Assembly (NCBI GenBank): GCA_036365515.1 | Contig: CM070876.1 | Location: 102,424,310 to 102,488,309 of the forward strand | Direction: 5' to 3' | DNA: 64,000 bases | Source of the DNA: Torymus aiolomorphi | Lineage: Eukaryota; Arthropoda; Insecta; Hymenoptera; Torymidae | Shown: piece by piece, positions 44,450-58,919 of the stretch | How the letters are laid out: the number at the start of each line of letters is the position of its first letter | Numbering within the stretch: the stretch's first letter is position 1 | Position numbers and translations under genes: made by a program | Notes under the pieces: generated by a model | The model's database searches: none | Seen by the model: the letters and a program-made list of their open reading frames with translations, nothing else | What the model was told of the DNA's origin: nothing

Positions 44450-45115
44450 ATATATATATGTGTCAAAACGGACAATATCACCAAAAAACACGAAAAATAA
44501 ATACAATTTTCACCTAAAAAAATAAAAAACAATTTTAAAGTTCGAGGGGATTTTTGCGCTCGAGTTTTTACTCAGGCGCACAGTCAAACTTTTGTTGCGA
44601 GAGTGCCTGCCGACTTTCTCTCGATTTTCTATTAACTGCACGAGAAAAGAAAAAAAAAATTTTATTTTGCGTCCACTAAAAAATAATTCGTATCGAAAAT
44701 ACGAGAGAAGAAAAAAAATTTTCGAGTCGAGAAAAAATTAATTAAAAAAAAAATTAATTATCGCTTAAAAAAAATTTTTGACGTTAAAAAAAAAATTTAA
44801 TTGTTATTAAACAAAAATTTTAATTGTTAAAAACAATTATCCAACGTACAAAAATTTCGCGATCGAGATCTCTCCTTGGCGGCACTCTAGGTCGAGGGTT
44901 ATTGGCTATCGCTCGTCTAACCTCTCGAGCGCACTCTCGCAACAGTACGGCTGTGTCACACACACGCACACACGCGCCTACGAGCTGCGGCACGAAGAGC
45001 CTTTCTTTGAAGCTTATGCTCAGCTACGCTGCTCAGCTTCTTCGCGCCAAGCTACGCCGCGAATTACGTACGCACCGCAGGTCCTTCTCCACCCCCAAAA
45101 CGTTGTGGCGCCAGT

Positions 45116-46137
45116 TGTAACGGGATGGCTAGTGGGGGAAAATCCCAACAAGCCACAGGCCAGCGATGCCCTAGAACACGGTGCAGCGGGTGACAGACTA
45201 AAATGACTTGCCCGGGGATCTGCTCCTGGAATCCCGAAAACAATGCGAAGATCACACACGAACTTCGCTTTCCAACTAATTGGATCGCTGAGTGAAAAGC
45301 GCGCGCTCGAAGAGCAAAGCGCGCAGCCGCTATGCTCAGATATGAAAACGACCGGCGGAATCGTTTTCCCGCGGAGGCGGCGGTATCCGGGAAAAGGACA
45401 GGTTGCAATGAACAACACAACGAGTAACTAGACATCACAGTATATTAAAACCAATAGTAATTACAGGCACCTAGCAAGTGCTGGTTAAAACAATAAGTTA
45501 GTTCGCGCGCGACAGTTAAGATTCAAACGCGCGAACAATACGGCGCGCGGCGAAGCTGCTAATCTCGCGCGTGGTGTTAAAGTACGGCGGGCTGACACAC
45601 ACCCGCACGTACACGGCACAGAAAGCTTGCACGGGGCGATTTCCGTGCGAGCCTTTACAATAAACCCGCGAGAGGAGAGTAGAAAACTTACGTTAGGAAG
45701 GAGCAGCCGGTGAACTCGGCTCTCTCTCGCTCTCTGTCGCTCGCACAGCAGTTGCGCTCTCTTTCTCTCTCTCTCTCTCTTACTCACTGTATTGGGTCGG
45801 GAGGCGGGCTGGCTGCCGTCTCCTCGCTCGCTGTCTCGTGTGGCTTACGCGGCTCGGGATCGCTCTCTCTCTGTCTCTCTTTCACACGCATCCACTCTGC
45901 TCGGCGCCTCCGCGGTAACTATAAAAAGCTAGGACGGCGCGGACGAGGTAACTTTTGAGAGACACGCTGGAGAGAAGTTCTCGGCGCGATGGCAGACACG
46001 AAGGTGGCTGCCGTGACTCGCATAAAGCCGTAGCAGCTTTGCGGGTACGCGACGGGCATATTCGCGCCCCCAGTGAGCATGCCTGCTCGGCGCGGGTAAT
46101 TCGAATCTCGAATTACCTAACTCGCGCACGCGTTACA
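45116..46137 (-). repeat. Gyp-2 5' LTR (1,022 bp)
   Basis: Partner of 33,278-34,349, with TGTAACG...CGTTACA ends. It lacks the 50-base block present in the other LTR, and has longer CT tracts at 45,760. Confidence 0.9.
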
Positions 46138-46154
46138 ATATATTTATTAAAAAA

Positions 46155-46620
46155 TATGTTCATATATATTCAAAAACCAAATATCTCAATATAAAATATA
46201 CGCAATAAAAGTATAAAATAAAGGAGAAATTATTTGAATGACAAGAGATTTTAATAATTAGCTAAATGAAAATTGTATATAAAATTTAATTAAGTTTCGA
46301 TTTGATCCATATAAAAATACAAATAAAATCAAAGAAAAGATTTTTAAATCAAACTTTTTAAAGTGATTATGCTCTTATATTTTCAAAAAACAAATTTCAC
46401 AATATAAAATATACGCAATAATAGTATAAAATAAATGAGGAATTGTTTAAACGATATTATAAGAGATCTAAATCAATAGCTAAATGAAATCGGTATAAGA
46501 AATTTATTTAAGTTTCAGTTTATACATAAAATAATAAAAATAAAATACAACAAGAGATTTTTAAATCAAAATTGATAGCGTAAATGTTCTCTTATATATT
46601 CCAAAAAATCACTACCTTGA
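46155..46620 (+). repeat. diverged tandem repeat of about 217 bp in the Hel-3 tail
   Basis: Two units starting near 46,155 and 46,372 share CAATATAAAATATACGCAAT and TAGCTAAATGAAA, with a third partial start near 46,591. AT-rich and non-coding. Confidence 0.6.
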
Positions 46621-46708
46621 AAATAAATACGTTCAAAGTCTTCAAGGTCTTATTTTTCAAAGTTGGGGGGTTGACGGGCGGAGCCAGTAGAGAGCGCAGC
46701 CCCCCTAT

Positions 46709-46740
<32 letters not shown>

Positions 46741-47301
46741 AGTTCAAAGCGTTATTCGTGTCACGCAGAATCCCCTCGAGCTCACCCCCTCAGAACCCCC
46801 TCAGACCCCCTCAAAATAAAGTAAAATTGTGATATTTTTTACGTTATTTGGAGCATAGCAGAGCCCCGCTTACCACACTCCCCACCCCACCCGCCCCCCT
46901 CGTAGCCCCTCGCACCCCCCTCAGACCCCCATCGTGACCCCCCTCAGACCCCCTTCAGACCACTCTCATTTCTAAAACATATATCAGATAAAATAACTTC
47001 ACTGATCATTGTGCTCTATGTTGGTAATTTGTTACAATACCCGCTCTCTACTTGAGTTTTGTGCATATTTAAAAAAAATACAATATTCCTGTTGCACCAA
47101 TTTATTGGTGTTTACTCGAATATTCCCATTTTTTATTGAAATGAAAAATATTTATCTACGTCACCTTAAATGTACCTTAACAGAGGCGTTGGATATTTAT
47201 TTAACGTGGGTATCTTTCGCTAATAGTTCTACATAAACACTTATGTTATGTGTTATTACAAATATATTTTTGAGGAATCGATTAGTGGAAAAATAAAGCA
47301 C

Positions 47302-47818
47302 ATATGAGGCGTTTCACGTCAGCTCTCCAGGCGCGGTGCGCGAGCGCGAAATCATGCTGTTTTCAGCTTGTGTTTGAAGGGCTAAGATGTATCTAAAAAA
47401 AATAACCCCCAAGTGATTTCGATGTATTTTTTCCTCAGCTTTCCAATGGTGCTATTAGTTTCTCAAAATTTTTCAATTCTAAGTATTTCTTGAATAATAT
47501 CTCGAAAAAATCAAAAAACCCCTATGTAGAAAAAGGCTATATCCATGTAAAATTTCCTCCTCTTTCGATCTAGCAGGTAAAAAAAAATCTTAAAAATATA
47601 GTTTTTGAGATATAACACGTTATATGTTTTTTTGAGGTTATAATTGAAAAATTTTGAGAAACTAATAGCACCATCGGAAAGCTGAGAAAAAAATATATCG
47701 AAATCACTTGGGGATTATTTTTTTTAGATACATCTTAGCCCTTCAAACACAAGCTGAAAACAGCATGATTTCGCGCTCGCGCGCCGCGCCTGGAGAGCTG
47801 ACGTGAAACGCCTCATAT
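47302..47818. mobile_element. 517-bp palindromic element with arms of about 180 bp
   Basis: The left arm 47,302-47,485 and right arm 47,636-47,818 are inverse copies with few differences (ends ATATGAGGCGTTTCACGTC and its inverse; inner AGTTTCTCAAAATTTT and its inverse). The spacer is about 150 bp. The target duplication may be TA or AT and is ambiguous. A MITE or foldback of unknown family. Confidence 0.7.
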
Positions 47819-47866
47819 ATCTTCCACTGATTACTGTAACCGGCAATGGCAATGTTATAAAGTACA

Positions 47867-50012
<2,146 letters not shown>

Positions 50013-50039
50013 CGGGCACAAGCAAAATTAGAAGATTCG

Positions 50040-51360
50040 AAAATTTTAAATTTTGAATACATCAAAATTATATGTGATGAAATGAAATGAATATAAAATG
50101 TAAAATGGGAACAGGTTTCAGAAAGTTTTGAAACAAGAAGCACTAAATTAAATTAGGTAATTGTAAGACAATTCAATTTATAAAATTTATTTAATATAAC
50201 TTCATTTTTACTTTATTGATGTTTTTCGAAATTTTAGTGACATAGGCAGTCGATTAGGGCTACTGGGGATACCACTTACAAATAAAACGCATCTTTCTAT
50301 TTACCTCTAAGGTGATCTGGAAAAAATAGAACACAATATATCTTCTTCAATATATTTGAAAATCGATTAACTTAAAAATTAATTGAGTTAATGTTCTGAG
50401 TTGAAAACTTTACAAAAATCTTTCACCCCTGCCGATGTGCAGTCCCTCCTTAATTTTGTAACTCCTCCTTAAAATATAAATCGAATCCAATAAAATTAAA
50501 ATTAATTCCAATGCACGTGTAAGTATAACACATTATATATACTATGCAACTCCTCTTTAATTTAAAGCTCCTCCTTAAAATAAGATTTCCTTTAAGACTC
50601 AGAAGAATATTGTTCAAGGAAGTCTTACAAATACTGGTTAACTAATTAATAATTATACATTCAAACAAAACAATTCTATTCGTCTGAATGATCAATAACA
50701 AGTTTCGTAAGGAAGTTGATTTGACTCATTTTTTGTAGTTAAATGTGCCGTTTTTTAATGCACTAATTTTTTTTAATACATAATTTAATTTTTTTTTTAA
50801 TACATTGTTCCCTGTCACTTTATCTCGTCCGTCATCATGTCCGTCAGTAAGTATCAAGTCAGGGTTTTTGTAGGACCGAGTTTGGGTTCGCGTATTGTCG
50901 GGATAATCCCTCGCGTATTGTCGTTGAACGTGTCTGCGCCTTGCAGACATACGTCGCGGACTCAACTGCGTGGGTCGGAGTGAAGGAGTAATTTTGGGTA
51001 ATTTTGGGTTTTTATAGAGTGAGGCCCGTTCGCTACACGCCTTACGTTGTGCACCGGCGGGGCTCTTCAGCTCTGTATTATGGCCTTCTGATTGTTCAGC
51101 GAGGATGGGTTGGAATTGACTCTCCGTTCGATACACGTCTTGTGTTGTGTATCGGCGAGAGAAGACGTGTGGCTTTTAGGACTGCCGAAATCAGAGTGCA
51201 TATTCCAAGCCCGCACTCTACATAGGTAACTCGCTCGCGAAAAGGGGAAGAGAGAGTCGAAAAGAGGGGAGCGCGATAAGAAACATCCTAAGTGTACCTG
51301 CTCGCAGAGAAGCCGCGCGCGGCTCCCCTCTACTCACGCACTCACGCGGAGTAGTGGTAT
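50040..51360. other. no gene recognised; weak minus-strand ORF 50,726-51,136
   Basis: A 136-codon minus frame (basic, Arg/Lys/Ser-rich) covers a GC-richer patch with two similar blocks (tcgctacacgccttacgttg at 51,030 and tcgatacacgtcttgtgttg at 51,127). It resembles no family I know, and composition alone could explain it. The rest is AT-rich. Confidence 0.3.
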
Positions 51361-51370
51361 TGCCAGCTGT

Positions 51371-51372
51371 CC

Positions 51373-51450
<78 letters not shown>
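51371..51450. repeat. (CT)n microsatellite
   Basis: Two CT tracts with a short CCCC interruption. Confidence 0.95.
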
Positions 51451-51451
<1 letters not shown>

Positions 51452-51912
51452 GGTTAAATTACTTAAACCAAAACATCAATATCATGCGTCCTAGGTACCT
51501 TTTGGTTCGCAAAATTTAACTGAGTTATTTTAAGAGTTATACTAACCAGTCCTTCAAATTTTATTAAAATCTGCTTTCTTATTCAAAATCGAGAGAATTC
51601 CTTTAAGCTATTCCTTAAACGATTATTTGTAATATATTTTAATAGGAGAAGTGGTTATGTAGGGCTATTGGCGAATGATACCACTTTAAATAAAAATCCA
51701 ACGCGTCTGTTCATAATATCTCAAAGTTGACGTTGGAAACTTTTTTTCGTTTCAATAAAAAAAATTGAAAGCTTCTGTTAAGCGTTACGTTGAAAGTTTA
51801 AATTCATATAGCATATGAAAAATATCTATTACAACTCGCCTTGAAACCAAGAATCTTACTTATTTTTTGTCAAAGGTGAGGGGTTGACGAGCGGAGCGAT
51901 TAGGGGGTACCC

Positions 51913-51917
<5 letters not shown>

Positions 51918-51994
<77 letters not shown>
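51918..51994. repeat. (TA)n microsatellite at the Hel-4 3' end
   Basis: Almost 40 TA units. They are followed at 51,996 by gttgtaag and C-rich sequence, as at 27,893. Confidence 0.95.
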
Positions 51995-51995
<1 letters not shown>

Positions 51996-51998
<3 letters not shown>

Positions 51999-53700
51999 GT
52001 AAGAGGCTTTCATGCAACTCAACCCCTTCTCCCACCTCCTCCACCCTCCTGACAAACACCTCCGCCAATCCGTCCTCATCATATTATTCATATTGTATAT
52101 CTAATTAAAGACAGTATATCATATTATTCATATTGTATATCTAATTAAAGATTATACAGACAGAGATATACAGACAGGGATATACAGACAGAGATATACA
52201 GACAGAGATATACAGACAGAGATACACAGACAGGGATATACAGACAGAGATATACAGACAGGGATATACGGAGATATACAGAGAGAGACATAGGGATAGT
52301 GACAAACGCTTGGAGAGGTTCGCACTACGGTGCTTTAAAATACTTTTATCTTGATACAATAAAAGAGAAATCCAAATTTATTCAGAGAGACCCATCAGGT
52401 GAGACAGAAACAAAATGTCCGAGACAGCGATAGACAGATCAAGACAAAGGGACATAGATGACAAGACAGAAAGAGAGATGAGGTGAAAGAGGTAGATGAA
52501 GAAACCGTGATAGTCAGAGAAGTAGGGACAGAGAGATAGAGTCAGATACAGACACGGAGAAACAGAGACAAACTCAGAGACACTAAAATGTAGAAAGGGC
52601 GATGTAATCAATGAAAGGTGGAAGGATAGGGACAGATAAAGATAGTTAGACAGATACATAGAGATAAGAACAGAAACAGAGTGGTAGAGTCAGCGACACA
52701 CACATAGGGATAGGGACAGCCATATAGACACAGAAACAATACAGAGACAGAGACAGAGAGGAAGAGGTAAGCAGTCAGAGAGAGGTGCTTAAAGAAAGAG
52801 TCAGAGACGCAGAAATAAAGTGACATACACGAAAAGGTAGACGCTGGGATCAGATACAAAGGGACAGAGCAATATTGGGATCTGATATGGGAGTGTGTCT
52901 AACTTATCTAGCAGACCAACATGGCGACGGAGAGCTTGGTATTAACATTGTGATCATAGGAGATAAGTTGGTTTTTAATGAAAATATTTTTAAGCATAAG
53001 TCAAATTCATGAGTGTGTAGGTACAATTTGTACAGAAGTTTATTGAAGAGCCGTTTTTTAAGGCTGGATACGTTATGAAATGCTGTAAAAATGTGGCTGA
53101 GAATGGGCAGGTGTCGTTTGCAGCACTCTACTTACAAACCACTAACATCAAGCTTGCTCCTTACGTAATTAAAGGTGAAGTAGTCTCGAAACGGGTAACG
53201 TCCTGTACTGTTCGTACAAAGCAGGATTAGGAGAAAAATGCAAGAACATTGTTGCTGTTTCATTGCTATTATTAAGTAAAACTAACCTAAAATTAGTTGT
53301 AGTATAGCTTTATTAACTATTTTTTATCATTCTTTTTTCTTAGAAATAGGAATAACATAGAAATCATGACATCCACACATAAGGATAACTTCCCAAATCC
53401 AGTTGTTCAATAACTAATTTATGGGTTGGATGACTTTACCGCAGGAAATATTCACACTCACTGGACCGCAATACTTCATATTTGGCATTATTCTCTGGAT
53501 ATATAATGGTTATATAAATTACATTATTCAAAAAAGTTTTAAAAAAGTGTTGTAATGTAAAGAGATATAATATGGTATGAGATTGACACATATGCTCTAT
53601 ATGTCTACACTACATGGCGGTCGACAAGCGAGAGAGAGAGTATTGTACACGCAAAACATTCGCTACGCTTAGCGTGCTCTCTAATATAGTGCGCCACTCT
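51996..53700. other. repeat-rich region without gene
   Basis: Holds a 32-bp direct repeat (TTCATATTGTATATCTAATT at 52,087 and 52,127), a 14-bp tandem TATACAGACAGAGA (52,152-52,285) and a degenerate GACAGA-rich stretch (52,380-52,880). The remainder, to 53,700, shows no coding domain. Confidence 0.55.
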
Positions 53701-53730
53701 ACTAAAAGATGGCGCCACGCGGACCAGTTA

Positions 53731-53976
53731 TGTGGGGTTTCAGGCCCCACGTTCTCCTGATTCCAGGAATAGGAAAGGAGAAAGAAATGAAGAGAGTCAG
53801 GGTTAACAGCAACAAGGAGGTTTTATTGTACGGAGGAGGTACAGCGGACGGACGTCTGCCCGCTCGGAGGTTCGAGCACTGACTGCCGCTCGCAGGCGGC
53901 TTCTCGCTGCACGCAACATGGCCGCTTTCCCCACTCTTGCAGAGACGGCGGGAGGAAAGATCGCAGTCCCTACACA
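53731..53976 (-). repeat. candidate Gyp-3 3' LTR (about 246 bp)
   Basis: On the minus strand it starts TGTGTAGGGACTG and ends GAAACCCCACA, with an AATAAA inside (minus strand, near 53,825). It follows the pol stop by about 100 bases. The assignment rests on the terminal TG...CA and position. Confidence 0.4.
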
Positions 53977-54077
53977 CTCCACCCGAGTGCCAACGAAGTA
54001 CATATAGATATGAAAATATAAATATAAAGTATTGCTGTGCTCGATAGCACTTACAAACTAGGCAAATCATAGTTACA

Positions 54078-57000
54078 TTACGATTTCGTCGTAGGAGTAA
54101 AAGCTACCTTTTTTCTTGCGTAGGTTTTTAATACTGGTTGATCTACAGTGGTGGGCTGATTACCTTTTAAATCACCATCGGAAGGCACATCGGGAAGATT
54201 ATCGGTGATCATATACGCAGGTTTGAGAAGCTCTACAGATACGCTGCGTGTGGTACCGTTTACATTAATGTCAAAAACGCGATCGGATTGGCGCTTGACT
54301 ATCTTATATGGGCCAGAATAAGGCCTCTCTAATGACTTTTTGGCCATGTTACGCATAAATACATGATAGCAAGAGTATAAATCTTTAAAAGAAAATGCGC
54401 GTTTTTTGTAATGGTGTGTGACAGGGATTGGACGGATTTGACGCATGAACTCGCGAAATTCTTCAATGAAAAAATTTAGATCGGGAGTTAAGTCCTCAGG
54501 GAGGAAAAACTCGCCTGGAAGACGCAAGCTCGTACCAAACAAAAATTCCGCAGGAGACGCATTTGTATACTGACGAAGGTGACAGCGTAAACCTAATAGT
54601 ACTGTACTTAAGGTACGGGTCCAGTCCTTGTACACATGACACATAATCGCTGACTTAAAACTACGATGCCAACGTTCGATTAAGCCGTTGGCCGCTGGAT
54701 GATACGCGGTAGTGCGAATGCGCTCGCAACCTATTAGGGACAAAAGGGCCGTAAATAGACGCGATCCGAATTGCGAACCTTGATCAGACGTAATGAGCTT
54801 GGGAGCACCATATCGCAAGATCCAGGTATCATAGAACGCCCTGGTAACCGTCTGCGCGGTCATCTCACGCAGCGGAATAGCCTCAACCTAATGCAGGAAG
54901 CGGTCAATCATGGTGAGAATGTACTCAAAGCCGTTGATTTTGGGAAGAGGACCAACTATATCAATGTGCACATGATCAAATCTACCATCGGGTGCAACAC
55001 ATTTTTCTGGGACTAGCTTGACGTGACGAGAAATTTTTTGTTGCTGACAGTCTAAACAATTTTTGCACATGCGCGGAATATCACGGTGCATATTGAACCA
55101 GACATATCTTTGTCTTATGAGTCTGTCAGTGACCTTGGAGCCAGGGTGGGCAGGTTTATGGAACATGCTGAACACCGTTTCACGGAGAGACTCAGGAATG
55201 TAAGGACGAATAGCCTCACCAATGATTTCGCAATAGATTGTTATGTGAGCAGGACCCCACTGTATACGTTTCTGCGATAACGGAAAATCAGGCGATTCTC
55301 CGATGGATTTCAGCTACTCGTCAGCTTCCTGTTTTGCGGCTAGATCGGAAAAATCGATTTCAACAGGGAGACTGATTGACTCTATCTGAGACAGAGAATC
55401 AGCCACTGTGTTGTCCACACCTTTGATATATTCAATTTGGGTGGTATACTGTGCAATCAGAGAAAGCTGACGCGTTTGGCGCGGTGACGCTTTGTCTGAT
55501 TTCTGCATAAACGCATAAATAAGAGGTTTGTGATTAGTTAGGATCTTGAAGTCCCTGCCTTCAACGAGAAATGAAAAATATTTTACAGCTTCATATATGG
55601 CCGTGAGCTCGCGGTCATAAGCGCTGTATTTTTGTTGGGCAGGAGAAAACTTCCTTGAGAAGAACGCAAGGGGTTCCCAAATTCCAACTAATGATAGTTG
55701 TTCTAAGGCAGCACCCATGCCTACATCCGTGGTGTCTGAGGCTAGATGTAGTTCTGCACCAATGCGGGGGTGTACAAGCAGGGCTGCTGTGGCAAGTTCG
55801 TTTTTGACACGAACAAAGGCCTCCTCCACCTCAGGTGTCCAAATCACCGGGCGTTTATCATTCTTCCGAGAATCAGTGAAGAGAGCGTTAAGAGGAGCCT
55901 GAGAGGTTGCAGCGCGAGGCATATTACGGCGATAAAAATTTACGTTACCGATAAACCTGCGAAGTTCTGCAATTGTCTGAGGTTTTGGGAAATTCAAAAT
56001 GGCCTCAACTCTGCTTGGAATGGGGCGAATGCCTTTACCACTCACAAGGTAGCCTAAAAATTCCAACTCCTCAACAGCCAAAGTACATTTGTCAACATTT
56101 AGGCGAAGATGAGACTTCTTAAGCCTTTCAAAGACTATTCGAAGATGAGCATGGTGCTCTTCTAACGAGAATGAAGCGACCAAGATTTCGTCTATGTAGA
56201 GGTACATAAAATCGAGATCACCTAACGCGCTGTTTATATAACGCTGGAAGGTCTGACTCGCATTGCGAAGACCAAATGTCATGTATATAAATTCAAAAAG
56301 GCCAAATGGTGTAATTATCGCCGTTCTGAGAATGTCTTCAGGAGCCACTGGGATCTGGTTGAACGCTTTATGAAGATCCAGTGCTGAGAAGACTTTTTTA
56401 CCGTCAAGATTATTCGTGCAGTCATGAATGTGAGCAGTTGGATATTTATCCGGGACTGTTGCAGCATTTAAATGCCTGTAGTCACCACACGGTCTCCAAG
56501 AATTATACTTTTTTAAGTCCATATGGAGTGGGCTCACCCACGAACTGCTGGAGGGGCGACATATGCCCGCCTCCATCCAAGCGTTAAATTCAGCTTTTGC
56601 TGCTTTAAGCTTATCATGAGCGAGTCTGCGAGGGTGTTTAGAAACAGGAGGGCCTGAGGTCACAATATGGTGCAACACGCTATTGCTGTCAGCAACAGTG
56701 GGTTTCGAAACACCAGTGATCTCAGGAAATTCCGCAAGCAGTTCTACACATTTGGAGTCAGGACTTACTGTGAAAACAGAGTCGACTGAAACTTCTTTTG
56801 TGGTGGCAAGAGAGTAAATAGAAGTAAGCGGGTCGACGAGGCGACTTCTTTTGAGATCAATTAAAAGACCATAATGCGATAAGAGATCAGCACCTATGAT
56901 TGGATAAGATACCTCTGCTATGCAAAAATTCCAACGATTGGGACGCTTAAGACCTAAATTGAGAATAAGCAAGGATTCGCCATAAATGTTAATGATAGAA

Positions 57001-57178
57001 TTATTCGCGGCAAAAAGTTTATACGTACTAGATTTGCCGTGAACTTTTGGATTCGATGGGATGAGAGAAATATCCGCGCCAGTGTCAATCAAAAACATTC
57101 TAACAGATATGCGATCACGTACATGGAGACGTTTAGAAGTTAGATTACCCTCTGCAGCCGTCTCAGAAACAGAAGGCT
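54078..57178 (-). pseudogene. Gyp-3 pol (single frame, two TAG stops)
   Basis: Protease DTGAD at 57,086 (minus). Reverse transcriptase: [13 protein letters not shown] (56,380), then YIDEILVAS (56,198-56,170), where the second catalytic Asp of the YXDD box is Glu. RNase [14 protein letters not shown], a TNHKPL that is normally TDHKPL, and VADSLSQI. After TAG 55,314-55,316 the integrase follows in the same frame: CKNCLDCQQQK, HIDIVGPLP, SDQGSQF, NGLIERWH and the YSGPYKIVKR module. Within it TAG 54,888-54,890 replaces a Trp-like position after DRFLH. With two catalytic changes and two stops it is inactive, though the reading frame is otherwise intact for over 1,000 codons. Confidence 0.88.
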
Positions 57179-57181
57179 GAG

Positions 57182-58123
57182 CTAGTTTTTTTGAGGGTTT
57201 TCTTTAAGCCATTCGCTGTATTTAGAACACCAGTCTCTGCAAGAGAGAGGGTTGTCCGCATATTGGCGGTGAGCTAAACATAGGCCCGAAGAATCCCGAC
57301 TAGAAGAATGACTGCGTTGAGGTTTGCCTTTTGGCTGGAGCGTAGAGGAGTTACCTAATGAGCCCTCAATCGCCTTTAATCTCTTATTAAAAGAATCGAA
57401 TTTACGCTCAAGGCGCTTAACGGCAACCTCGAGACTGAAGGACTTGGATTGGTTTGAGGAAACTACGTGAGCTTGCGGACCGGAAGCACTACCGATCTGT
57501 ATTTGACTCGAAACGATAGCTTCTACAATTTTATCAGCCATCTGAGCAAGTTTATGAAGATCCGTTACTTCCGAAATCGCGAGGGTGGCTTTGCAATGCG
57601 ATGGTAACTGATCTAAAAAGATAGAGCGAATAATGTCATTACTCGCACCTGTATCGAGACTACACAAGCGGTTTAGAATGAGTGAAGGTTTACCGATTGT
57701 CGAGATCTGACCCTTAATAAGCTGGCGCAGACGCGTTTCAGCAGAGGCACCGAATGTATCGATTAAGCGGCTTTTAATTCGTTCGAAAATGTCTAGGGGA
57801 CGAGGGTCAGCGGTTACAATTTCTTTAATAATTTCGAACGCTTCCATGTCTAGCTTTTCGGGGATGAAGTCGGCTTTTGTTGCACTCGCAGTGATGCCTG
57901 CATTTCTGAGAGTGATCTCAGCTTGCGTAAACCATACAGACAGATTTTCGCTAGAGAAAGAGGCGATCTTTGGTTGCCGATAAATCGCATTTACCGCTGA
58001 GGCGTAGGCCACGGCTTGGTCGTTACCTTGAATATTTTGTCTAGCATTCGTCAGGTCAGCTAATTGCTGACGAAGCTCCTGCACCTCGCGAGCCAGGTTA
58101 GGTTGATCATTACCGTCAGCCAT
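57182..58123 (-). CDS. Gyp-3 gag
   Basis: An intact 313-codon minus frame from ATG 58,123. The N-terminus has a coiled-coil stretch ([17 protein letters not shown]). The middle is the capsid-like region ([20 protein letters not shown], then FIPEKL) typical of an insect Gypsy lineage. Near the C-terminus is C-x2-H-x9-C-x3-C ([18 protein letters not shown]), the knuckle form of that lineage. The stop TAG lies directly after a slippery heptamer into pol. It may still be translated and form particles. Confidence 0.85.
   Translation of the reverse strand: MADGNDQPNLAREVQELRQQLADLTNARQNIQGNDQAVAYASAVNAIYRQPKIASFSSENLSVWFTQAEITLRNAGITASATKADFIPEKLDMEAFEIIKEIVTADPRPLDIFERIKSRLIDTFGASAETRLRQLIKGQISTIGKPSLILNRLCSLDTGASNDIIRSIFLDQLPSHCKATLAISEVTDLHKLAQMADKIVEAIVSSQIQIGSASGPQAHVVSSNQSKSFSLEVAVKRLERKFDSFNKRLKAIEGSLGNSSTLQPKGKPQRSHSSSRDSSGLCLAHRQYADNPLSCRDWCSKYSEWLKENPQKN
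57185..57191 (-). promoter_or_regulatory. -1 ribosomal frameshift heptamer A_AAA_AAC
   Basis: The last gag codons are CAA AAA AAC TAG. Slipping one base back on A AAA AAC enters the pol frame, which is open from there to protease. This is the canonical X_XXY_YYZ form, placed directly before the gag stop. Confidence 0.75.
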
Positions 58124-58915
58124 TTTGCTGGATAGAAATTTGCGCGAGCCGAAAACCTAGCACGTTGATAATTACCCGAAGGTGACGTAGGAAGTAAGAG
58201 AGAAGATCTAACCCCTCCGGTAAGGTTTTAAAATGAGCTTAAATTGCCTTACGCCGTTGCGTATCACAAGCTCCTAGATAGTGCTCGCCGGCACAAGCAA
58301 TGGTTGTTAAAGCTAGCTAATCTAGAACTTAAAAATTAAGTATCGAAATTTCAGTAAATCGCGTGAAAAGCTAAGAGACCACTTTCTGCTTAAAAAATTA
58401 TTTTTAAAAGAACTTTATTGAAGCATGTGATTGGGCAACACATAAATTTACTGAAATTGAAAAAAATTTAATACACGTGACTCAAGAAGTGCCACAGTAA
58501 CTTTCCGAGTAACCTTGCGCAAAAACGAGTCTAAAAAAAGGAGCGTGAAAAGTTCAAAATGGCTGCCAAGATGGCCGCCAAGTTCTCGGAACGCGAGACC
58601 GTTGCGCGCGGATTCGCGGAATTCAAAATCTCGCGAGAGTATAAACACGCGCCGAACGACGACAATTCTCGGAAGGCCGAGAGAAGGTAAACACTTCCCG
58701 AAAGTTGTGTTTAATAAAATGATATTGGACGCGCAGTAATTACGTTGCGCTGCGAAATGCGCACAATTATTGCTCACTCGGTTTTACCGCACGCATACCA
58801 TAACGCAAAAATCTTGAAGATTATGTCGTTGGTGAGTGTTGGGCGGCCTCGGAGAATGCTCGACGAGGTGCAAAAATCGCCGATCAGCTCCTCACACGTT
58901 GCTCAATGCGTGCAG
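58124..58915. other. no gene recognised (Gyp-3 leader and flank)
   Basis: The part next to gag is probably its 5' untranslated region. Around 58,555-58,700 is a GC-richer patch (ggctgccaagatggccgcc). No primer site could be assigned with confidence. Confidence 0.35.
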
Positions 58916-58919
58916 TAGA

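Larger units (their letters stand above)
41269..45115 (-). other. Gyp-2 leader with primer site, enlarged by an insertion
   Basis: The primer site TGGCGCCACAACG is the minus-strand sequence at 45,113-45,101, directly after the 5' LTR. The true leader is about 0.9 kb (44,460-45,115 and 41,269-41,553). The middle is the separate element at 41,635-44,449 with a (TA)n tract. Confidence 0.65.
33278..46137 (-). mobile_element. Ty3/Gypsy retrotransposon Gyp-2 on the minus strand
   Basis: A 12.9-kb element including a 2.8-kb insertion in its leader. The LTRs at both ends start TGTAACG and end CGTTACA. The target duplication ATAT is at 33,274-33,277 and 46,138-46,141; joining the flanks gives continuous Helitron 3 tail. 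Reading right to left: 5' LTR, primer site, gag, pol, ORF3, purine tract, 3' LTR. Same lineage as Gyp-1, but clearly diverged. Stops and frameshifts in gag, pol and ORF3 make it inactive. Confidence 0.9.
29168..46708 (+). mobile_element. Helitron 3 (Hel-3), split by Gypsy Gyp-2
   Basis: A diverged Helitron of about 4.7 kb without the Gypsy insertion, starting right after (TA)n. It has Rep and helicase frames like Hel-1, but lacks the long arms and the C-rich 5' end. After Gyp-2 it continues at 46,138 with an AT-rich tail and ends in GGGGGGTTGACGGGCGGAGC...GCCCCCCTATTA, an imperfect form of the 3' hairpin, then (TA)n. Confidence 0.75.
53731..58123 (-). mobile_element. Ty3/Gypsy retrotransposon Gyp-3 (different lineage), 5' LTR not found
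   Basis: Minus-strand gag and pol with complete domain order, plus a candidate 3' LTR. It is unlike Gyp-1 and Gyp-2: gag has a C-x2-H type knuckle and there is no ORF3. No copy of the LTR was found to the right of gag, so the element is 5'-truncated or its other LTR has diverged. Confidence 0.82.

Noticed and set aside
53731..58900. A full-length Gyp-3 with two LTRs
   Set aside because: No repeat of 53,731-53,976 was seen to the right of gag.
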